Shown here piece after piece: positions 5,424 to 10,000 of a DNA stretch of 10,000 nucleotides. The notes below the pieces were generated by a model that worked only from the letters and a program-made list of their open reading frames with translations, did not search any database and was not told the origin of the DNA. The translations under genes were made by a program, and so were the position numbers. Origin of the DNA: Asticcacaulis sp. GTDB lineage: Bacteria > Pseudomonadota > Alphaproteobacteria > Caulobacterales > Caulobacteraceae. Location of the stretch: assembly GCF_020217185.1 (NCBI RefSeq), contig NZ_JAIWNX010000043.1, forward strand, positions 1 to 10,000, in the 5' to 3' direction. Position 1 is the stretch's first letter. The number at the start of each line of letters is the position of its first letter.

Positions 5424-7157
5424 ATGCAGGTCTATGAGCAGCCCATTGCCATAGCCGGTCATGCCGCGGTGCGTACACCGTGGGGCAAGGTCGTGCGGGC
5501 GTGGGCGCGCCGTCAGGCCGCTGCCGAAATCTTCGGGATGCCGGGCTATCGCCTGTCCTTACGCGGCCCCTCCATCGAAGGCTTTATCGCCGCCCCCCAC
5601 GAAATCCGCCCGCCCAATCCGCATCTGGGCAAGGCCATGATGTCGGGTCGCTATAGCCTCGGTGGCGCGCGCATGAGCGTGCAGGGCACAGGTGATCCGT
5701 GGAACCGCCCCTCGCCCACCCGCGCATTTGCGATTGAGCTTCACCGCTTCTGCTGGCTGCGCCACCTGTTCACGCAGGGCGAGGACGGGGTGAAGGAAGG
5801 CCTGCGCCTCTTCCTCTTGTGGGACAAGACCTTCCGCAAATGGACGCCCTTTGCCTGGGATCAGGGGGTGCTGGCGCGCCGCCTGATTAACCTGAGCGTC
5901 TTTGCGCGCCGCCTGTCGGCCTACGCCTCCGAAGCCGAAGCCCACTGTCTGGCGCAGTCCATGGCCGAACAGGCCCGCCACCTGTGGCGACTGCCGCGCA
6001 ATCTGGCCTGGTATGCCCAAAAAGCCACGGCGCTGGTGCTGGTCGGTTGCGTCCTGTCCGGACGCGCGGGCGACAGTCTGCGGCGCAAGGGGCTGCACAT
6101 CCTGCCCAAGGCGCTGAAGCGCACCATCCTGCCCGACGGTTCGCACGCCTCGCGCAGCGTGCAGGCCGGGCTGGAACTGCTCTACGATCTGCTGCTGATC
6201 GAGGATGGGCTGAATCAGCGCGGGCTGGCCATTCCGGAATATCTCGAAACGGCTATCGAACGCCTCAGCCGCTTTGTGCGCACCCTGTCGCATCCGGACG
6301 GCTCCCTGTGCGCCTTTCAGGGGTCGGAATCCCTGCTGGCCGAACAGGTCGCCCCCGCCCTGCTGCACGAAGAGAAGCGCCCTCTGGCCCCGACCTCCCT
6401 GCCGGTATCGCTGGAGCATGGGCGTTATCAGCGGCTGATCGGGCGCTCGCTGACCGTCTTTGTCGATACAGGCGAACCGCGCTTTGGGCCTCTGGGTTAC
6501 GCGGCTTGCGACCACCCGATGAATTTTGAAGTGTCGGGAGGCCGCGACAAGCTGTTTGTCACGCCGGGCTGGGCACCGGGGCATTCGGACCACCACGAAT
6601 TCCGCATCATCAATGCCGCCAACACCCTGACACTGGGCGATCTGCCCATCCTCAGCCCCATCACCGGGCGCTTTGGGGAGTTGCTGCATTTCGGCCTTGA
6701 GGGGCTGCGCTATCGCATCCGCAGCCGCCGCATCGAATCCGAAGACGCCGGCTCGCTGATCGAGATGGAACACGAAGGCTGGCGCCCCGTCTTCGGCCTC
6801 AAGCACGAGCGCCGCCTGTATGTCGATCCGCAGCGCGACGAGTTGCGCGGCGAGGAAAAACTGATCCCCGTCGAACCAAAGAAGGACCTGCCGGAACAGG
6901 CCCCCTACGCCCTGCGCTTCGTGCTGCACCCGGAGGTGCAGGCGTCTCTGGCGCGTGACAAGCGCTCGATCCTGCTGCGCGGCCCCGGCGGGCGCGGCTG
7001 GTGGCTCAGGCACGACGCGCGCGAGGTCAGCATCGAAGAGTCGAGCGTCTTTGAACGCGGTCAGCCGCGCAAATCGACGACGCTTTTGCTGCGCGGCACA
7101 GTGCGGCTGGCCACCCCTCTGCGCATCCGCTGGAAGCTGTCACCGGCGGAGGCGTGA
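5424..7157 (+). CDS. Heparinase II/III family protein, divergent
   Basis: A 577-residue protein without a signal peptide, so probably cytoplasmic. The N-terminal half (about 60-310) is helix-rich, with the family-like stretch ELHRFCWLRHLF around W111, and looks like the alpha-toroid domain of polysaccharide lyases. The C-terminal half (about 335-560) is the beta-sandwich Hepar_II_III domain, recognisable in FVDTGEP (346-352), MNFEVSGGRDKL (366-377) and NTLTLGD (400-406). Heparin is an unlikely substrate for a free-living bacterium; the real substrate is unknown. The positions where relatives usually carry His (an HAD-like motif before SFEL, and AHNT or AHST) read CDH and AANT here, which questions lyase activity. 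The ATG at 5424 is four bases after the rpe stop; the frame also runs upstream inside rpe, but that is a shadow. The ribosome binding site is weak. The place next to purH is shared by homologues in other alphaproteobacteria, from memory. Confidence 0.82.
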   Translation: MQVYEQPIAIAGHAAVRTPWGKVVRAWARRQAAAEIFGMPGYRLSLRGPSIEGFIAAPHEIRPPNPHLGKAMMSGRYSLGGARMSVQGTGDPWNRPSPTRAFAIELHRFCWLRHLFTQGEDGVKEGLRLFLLWDKTFRKWTPFAWDQGVLARRLINLSVFARRLSAYASEAEAHCLAQSMAEQARHLWRLPRNLAWYAQKATALVLVGCVLSGRAGDSLRRKGLHILPKALKRTILPDGSHASRSVQAGLELLYDLLLIEDGLNQRGLAIPEYLETAIERLSRFVRTLSHPDGSLCAFQGSESLLAEQVAPALLHEEKRPLAPTSLPVSLEHGRYQRLIGRSLTVFVDTGEPRFGPLGYAACDHPMNFEVSGGRDKLFVTPGWAPGHSDHHEFRIINAANTLTLGDLPILSPITGRFGELLHFGLEGLRYRIRSRRIESEDAGSLIEMEHEGWRPVFGLKHERRLYVDPQRDELRGEEKLIPVEPKKDLPEQAPYALRFVLHPEVQASLARDKRSILLRGPGGRGWWLRHDAREVSIEESSVFERGQPRKSTTLLLRGTVRLATPLRIRWKLSPAEA

Positions 7158-7178
7158 GGCCTCGTCAAACGGGAAACG

Positions 7179-7194
7179 GCTTAAACGTTTAAGC
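7179..7194. promoter_or_regulatory. Perfect 16-bp palindrome upstream of purH, possible operator
   Basis: GCTTAAACGTTTAAGC is its own reverse complement, with core AAACGTTT. It lies 110 bases before the purH start and 21 bases after the heparinase-like stop. AAACGTTT is the core of many LacI/GalR-family operators, including the E. coli PurR box, but the flanks differ and PurR of that type is a gammaproteobacterial regulator. Between it and purH, AAGGGGG (7224-7230) and CCCCCTT (7252-7258) could form a leader stem. No clear -35/-10 pair was found. Confidence 0.4.
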
Positions 7195-7304
7195 TCAACA
7201 CCTCACATTTTCCGTTACAAATGAAGGGGGATTGTGGGTTTTCTTTTGTCCCCCCCTTGTGTAAACCGCGCGCATCTTTCCCCCTCTTCTGTACGGATGC
7301 GCCC

Positions 7305-8909
7305 ATGCCCGCCGCCCCTGATTTCCCGCCCGCCCCTGATCTGGTTACACCCAAACGCGCGCTTATTTCCCTGTCGGACAAGACCGGCCTGATCGAGGTG
7401 GCGCAGGCTCTGGTGGCGGCGGGTGTAGAGATTATCTCGACCGGCGGGACGCGCGCCGCCATCGACAAGGCCGGTATCGCCGTCAAGGACGTATCGGACC
7501 TTACGCAGTTTCCGGAAATGATGGACGGCCGCGTCAAGACCCTGCACCCCAAGGTGCATGGCGGTCTTCTGGCCTATCGCGACGCGCCGGAACACGCCAA
7601 GGCGCTGAGCGATCACGACATCGCCCCTATCGACATCGTATGGATCGACCTCTATCCCTTTGAAAACACTGTGGCTTCGGGTGGCGGTTTCGAAGCGGCC
7701 ATTGAAAACATTGACATTGGCGGGCCGGCCATGATCCGTTCGTCGGCCAAGAACCACCCCTATGTCGCCGTCTGCGTCGATAAGGCCGGCATGGATGAGG
7801 TCATCGCCGCCCTGCAAAGTGATGGTCAGACCCCTCTGTCTCTGCGTAAATCGCTGGCCGCGCGGGCCTTTGCCCGCACCGCCGCCTATGACAGCGCCGT
7901 TTCGACCTGGTTCGCGGCGCAACTGGGCGACGATTATCCGCTGCGCAAGACCCTTGCCGGGGCGCGCCTGCAAACCATGCGTTACGGCGAAAACCCGCAT
8001 CAGTCGGCCGCGTTCTACAAGACCGGCGAGGACCGTCCGGGCGTCGCCACGGCCAAGCAGCTTCAAGGCAAGGAACTGAGCTATAATAACGTCGCCGACA
8101 CCGATGCGGCGATCGAGCTGGTGGCCGAGTTCGAGCAACCGGCCTGCGTCATCGTCAAGCACGCCAATCCCTGCGGCGTGGCCGTCGGCCCGGACCTGCT
8201 CACCGCCTATAAGCGCGCGCTGGAATGCGACGACGTGTCGGCCTTTGGCGGCATTGTGGCGCTGAACCGCAAGCTGGACGCGGCCACGGCGGAAAAGATC
8301 GTCGAAATCTTCACCGAGGTGATCGTCGCCCCCGAAGCCGATGACGAGGCGCTGGAGATCGTCAAGGCCAAGAAGAATCTGCGCCTGCTGGTCACTGGCT
8401 CTCTGCCCGATCCGCTGTCGGGCGGTCAGGTGTTCCGCAGCGTGGCGGGCGGGCTTCTGGTGCAGTCGCGCGACACGGCGCGCATCACCGCCGCCGACCT
8501 GAAGATCGTCACCAAGCGTCAGCCGACCCCGACCGAGATCGAGGACATGCTGTTTGCCTTCACCGTCGCCAAGCACGTCAAGTCGAACGCCATCGTCTAT
8601 GCCAAGGAGGGCCGCACGGCGGGCATCGGGGCCGGTCAGATGAACCGTCGTGACTCGGCCCGCATCGCCGCTCTGCGCGCTCAGGAAGCCGCTGAGAAGA
8701 TCGGCCTGAGCGAGTCTCTGGCCAAGGGTTCGGCCTGTGCTTCGGAAGCCTTCTTCCCCTTCCCGGACGGGCTGCTCGAAGCCGCCGCCGCCGGGGCCAC
8801 GGCGGTGATCCAGCCGGGCGGCTCGATCAAAGACGCCGACGTCATTGCCGCCGCCGACGAAGCGGGCCTGACCATGGCCTTTACCGGTATCCGCGTCTTC
8901 CGCCACTAG
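7305..8909 (+). CDS. purH: Bifunctional AICAR transformylase / IMP cyclohydrolase
   Basis: Carries out the last two steps of de novo purine synthesis: formylation of AICAR with 10-formyl-THF, then ring closure of FAICAR to IMP. The 534-residue product is normal for PurH. The N-terminal MGS-like IMP cyclohydrolase domain shows [13 protein letters not shown] (17-29), STGGT (45-49) and [16 protein letters not shown] (72-87). The C-terminal transformylase domain has [16 protein letters not shown] with the catalytic Lys-His pair K285-H286, [28 protein letters not shown] and the terminal GIRVFRH. The frame is open upstream of 7305, but the ATG there is preferred: GGA (7295-7297) lies seven bases before it and the protein then starts shortly before the conserved KRALIS. 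A proline-rich stretch of about 15 residues precedes the domain. It may have its own promoter in the 147-base gap. The stop codon lies inside the following hairpin. Confidence 0.97.
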   Translation: MPAAPDFPPAPDLVTPKRALISLSDKTGLIEVAQALVAAGVEIISTGGTRAAIDKAGIAVKDVSDLTQFPEMMDGRVKTLHPKVHGGLLAYRDAPEHAKALSDHDIAPIDIVWIDLYPFENTVASGGGFEAAIENIDIGGPAMIRSSAKNHPYVAVCVDKAGMDEVIAALQSDGQTPLSLRKSLAARAFARTAAYDSAVSTWFAAQLGDDYPLRKTLAGARLQTMRYGENPHQSAAFYKTGEDRPGVATAKQLQGKELSYNNVADTDAAIELVAEFEQPACVIVKHANPCGVAVGPDLLTAYKRALECDDVSAFGGIVALNRKLDAATAEKIVEIFTEVIVAPEADDEALEIVKAKKNLRLLVTGSLPDPLSGGQVFRSVAGGLLVQSRDTARITAADLKIVTKRQPTPTEIEDMLFAFTVAKHVKSNAIVYAKEGRTAGIGAGQMNRRDSARIAALRAQEAAEKIGLSESLAKGSACASEAFFPFPDGLLEAAAAGATAVIQPGGSIKDADVIAAADEAGLTMAFTGIRVFRH

Positions 8910-8951
8910 ATCATTATGATTTCTGGTAGAAACATAATGATCTAGATTTTT
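8906..8951 (+). terminator. Hairpin plus T tract overlapping the purH stop codon
   Basis: CTAGATCATTATG (8906-8918) pairs perfectly with CATAATGATCTAG (8933-8945). After a one-base bulge, TTTCT (8920-8924) pairs with AGAAA (8928-8932) around a three-base loop. A run of five T follows (8947-8951). The stem is long but AT-rich, unlike a typical terminator. The left arm contains the purH stop codon TAG. The outer stem is self-complementary, so the minus strand also forms it but without the T tract in the right place. Confidence 0.6.
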
Positions 8952-8970
8952 GTTTAGCCCCTCGCCGGGC

Positions 8971-9009
8971 GGTGGCTTGCGCCACCTTGGCCGCCGCCGC
9001 AATGGCGGC
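8971..9009. other. Two short GC-rich hairpins
   Basis: GGTGGC (8971-8976) pairs with GCCACC (8981-8986) around a TTGC loop. GCCGCC (8993-8998) pairs with GGCGGC (9004-9009) around a five-base loop. Both stems are perfect but short. They sit between two larger palindromes in a gap without a gene. Nothing else was found in this stretch. Confidence 0.4.
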
Positions 9010-9011
9010 TT

Positions 9012-9045
9012 GAGCGGAATGATTCCACTAGAAATCATTCCGCTC
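9012..9045. repeat. Perfect 13-bp inverted repeat ending in CCGCTCTAAA
   Basis: GAGCGGAATGATT (9012-9024) is perfectly complementary to AATCATTCCGCTC (9033-9045) across an eight-base loop. The right flank gives GCTCTAAA, the reverse complement of the TTTAGAGC end also seen at the repeats at 88-153, 2996-3066 and 3071-3111. The core (ATGATTCC, TAGAAAT) resembles the core of the purH-end hairpin (ATGATTTC, TAGAAAC), which suggests related elements. Confidence 0.6.
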
Positions 9046-9054
9046 TAAACCGGC

Positions 9055-9087
9055 TACATCCCTCCCTGCAACAGCGGGGAGGATGTA
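9055..9087 (+). promoter_or_regulatory. Leader hairpin upstream of the hydrolase gene
   Basis: TACATCC (9055-9061) pairs with GGATGTA (9081-9087). After a one-base bulge (C9062), TCCCTGC (9063-9069) pairs with GCGGGGA (9074-9080), with one wobble, around a four-base ACA-type loop. Its left arm contains ATCCCTC (9058-9064), repeated at 9111-9117, so both copies could pair with GAGGGAT (9132-9138). No T tract follows. It may be part of a 5' leader with alternative folds, or just another intergenic palindrome. Confidence 0.4.
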
Positions 9088-9110
9088 CAAAGTCATATCG
9101 CGTGGTATCT

Positions 9111-9142
9111 ATCCCTCGGGGACGTGTTTCCGAGGGATTTTT
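9111..9142 (+). promoter_or_regulatory. Terminator-like hairpin hiding a ribosome binding site
   Basis: ATCCCTCGG (9111-9119) pairs perfectly with CCGAGGGAT (9130-9138) around a 10-base loop, and five T follow (9138-9142). This has the form of an intrinsic terminator. The GAGGG in its right arm (9132-9136) is also the only good Shine-Dalgarno sequence for the ATG at 9144, seven bases on. The hairpin could therefore block either read-through or translation initiation of the hydrolase gene. Confidence 0.5.
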
Positions 9143-9143
9143 C

Positions 9144-9932
9144 ATGCCTGAGACCCTGGCTGAGCGGTGGGCGCGCCTGTCGCCCTGTACCGAGACGTTC
9201 GGACCGGCCGATGCCGTACCGCGCCCGGCCCTGATCCTGTTTCACGGCTGCGGTGGCGTGCGTCCGCACATCTATCACTACGCCGAAGCCGCCGCCGCCA
9301 TCGGTGTGCGGGCCTATGTCGTCGATTCCCTGAAAGCGCGCGGCTGGGGCCGATCACACGGCGTGTCGCTGGTCTGTACGGGGCTGGCCCTGCAAGGCTA
9401 TGAGCGTTCCGGCGACGTGCTGGCCGCCATCAAGGGCATTTCGGCCCTGCCGGAAGTGATATCGGATCAGGTCGTCCTGTCAGGCTGGAGTCACGGTGGC
9501 TGGTCGATCATGGACCTGATGACCGAACCCCTCAAAAGACCCGGCGAGGCCAAACTGGCCGATCCCGACCCCACCCTGATCGACCACGTGCGCGGCCTGT
9601 TCCTCGTCTATCCCTATATCAGCTTCCCGGCGCGCAGCCTGCGTCACCCCTGGCTCTACCGTCCGCGCACCCGCGTCGCTCTGGCGCGCAAGGACCATCT
9701 GACCCCCTATGCCCGCGCGATTTCAGTGCTGGAGCGACTGAAAACCGATGGCCTGAGCGTTGATATGCTCAGCTTCGACGCCACCCACGCCTATGACGAA
9801 GAAAGCTTCGGCGGGCTCAACCCCATGCACCACGATCAGGCGGCGGTGGAAGGGACCACTGAAGGCCTGCTCGGCTTCCTGCGTGAGGTGTTTGAGATGG
9901 ACGTCCCGGCTCAGGTCGCTGCGGTTGGCTGA
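9144..9932 (+). CDS. Dienelactone hydrolase-type alpha/beta hydrolase
   Basis: A 262-residue soluble alpha/beta-hydrolase of the dienelactone hydrolase type; the substrate cannot be read from sequence. Visible are the oxyanion-region HGCGG (34-38), the nucleophile elbow GWSHGG with S116, a probable acid in ARKDHLTP (D184), and the catalytic His in ATHAYDEES (H215). The order Ser-Asp-His and the spacing fit a complete triad. The nucleophile is Ser, while classical dienelactone hydrolase uses Cys, so it may act as a general esterase or lactonase. There is no signal peptide. The ATG at 9144 has GAGGG seven bases upstream. A GTG at 9102 in frame is possible but lacks a ribosome binding site and would translate the hairpin. 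The stop overlaps the next start as TGATG, implying translational coupling. Confidence 0.85.
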   Translation: MPETLAERWARLSPCTETFGPADAVPRPALILFHGCGGVRPHIYHYAEAAAAIGVRAYVVDSLKARGWGRSHGVSLVCTGLALQGYERSGDVLAAIKGISALPEVISDQVVLSGWSHGGWSIMDLMTEPLKRPGEAKLADPDPTLIDHVRGLFLVYPYISFPARSLRHPWLYRPRTRVALARKDHLTPYARAISVLERLKTDGLSVDMLSFDATHAYDEESFGGLNPMHHDQAAVEGTTEGLLGFLREVFEMDVPAQVAAVG

Positions 9933-10000
9933 TGGACAGCCTGCAACAGCGGTTTGAGCGCTTATGGCCGCACGTCACCGTGCGCGGCGCGCCCGACTCT
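9932..10000 (+). CDS. N-terminal fragment, probable second dienelactone hydrolase-like protein
   Basis: The frame starts at an ATG overlapping the preceding stop codon by one base (TGATG) and stays open to the window edge, giving 23 residues. LQQRFERLWP and the following G and D line up without gaps with LAERWARLSP in the first residues of the upstream hydrolase, sharing L, R, R, L, P, G and D. In that protein this segment directly precedes the first strand and the HGCGG motif. I infer a tandem paralogue, but no catalytic motif is within the window. Confidence 0.6.
   Translation, partial: MDSLQQRFERLWPHVTVRGAPDS

Noticed and set aside
5559..7013. 484-residue open frame antisense to the heparinase-like gene
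   Set aside because: It mirrors the codon pattern of the real gene, and its composition (rich in Gln, Arg and Gly) shows no domain. Long antisense frames are common in GC-rich genes.
7224..7258. G-run/C-run leader stem before purH as a purine riboswitch or attenuator
   Set aside because: A single seven-base stem with a large loop, no T tract in position and no purine-aptamer features; mentioned only as a possible leader fold.
7215..9038. 607-residue open frame antisense to purH
   Set aside because: A shadow of purH, which is unambiguous on the plus strand. The translation has no recognisable motif and crosses the purH terminator and other hairpins.
9046..9143. A known metabolite riboswitch class upstream of the hydrolase gene
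   Set aside because: No consensus core of a class I know could be found; only the two hairpins and the alternative pairing are supported.

Overview
The window reads as an ordinary chromosomal segment of an alphaproteobacterium. The pointers are a DUF1674/SDHAF4-type protein, the run rsmB - rpe - heparinase-like - purH downstream of htpX, GC-rich coding sequence, and intergenic palindromes of the kind common in Caulobacterales and Rhizobiales. A Caulobacterales host (Asticcacaulis-like) is my best guess from memory; the sequence does not prove it. I see no phage, transposase, CRISPR, tRNA or rRNA.

Layout. Bases 1-156 hold a minus-strand terminator and a palindromic repeat downstream of a minus-strand MarC-family membrane protein (157-891). 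Divergent from it is pyrF (1046-1735), which converges on a small minus-strand SDHAF4-like gene (1760-1999). Divergent from that is htpX (2101-2997). A 358-base gap (2998-3355) without a credible gene carries five hairpins almost end to end. Then comes a tight plus-strand cluster: rsmB (3356-4750), rpe (4760-5419) and a heparinase II/III-like gene (5424-7157), followed after 147 bases by purH (7305-8909). A second hairpin-rich gap (8910-9143) leads to a dienelactone-hydrolase-type gene (9144-9932). Its stop overlaps the start of a further gene cut off by the window edge, probably a related hydrolase.

Roles. Most genes are housekeeping: pyrimidine synthesis (pyrF), purine synthesis (purH), pentose phosphate metabolism (rpe), 16S rRNA methylation (rsmB), inner-membrane proteolysis (htpX) and respiratory complex II assembly (SDHAF4-like). 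rsmB, rpe and the heparinase-like gene are spaced 9 and 4 bases apart and are probably co-transcribed.

No new multi-gene system is evident. The points worth following are non-coding or divergent: two clusters of palindromes, several sharing a TAGAGC end and abutting stop codons; a terminator-like hairpin that buries the ribosome binding site of the hydrolase gene; a perfect 16-base palindrome before purH; and a heparinase-like protein that appears to lack the usual histidine motifs.
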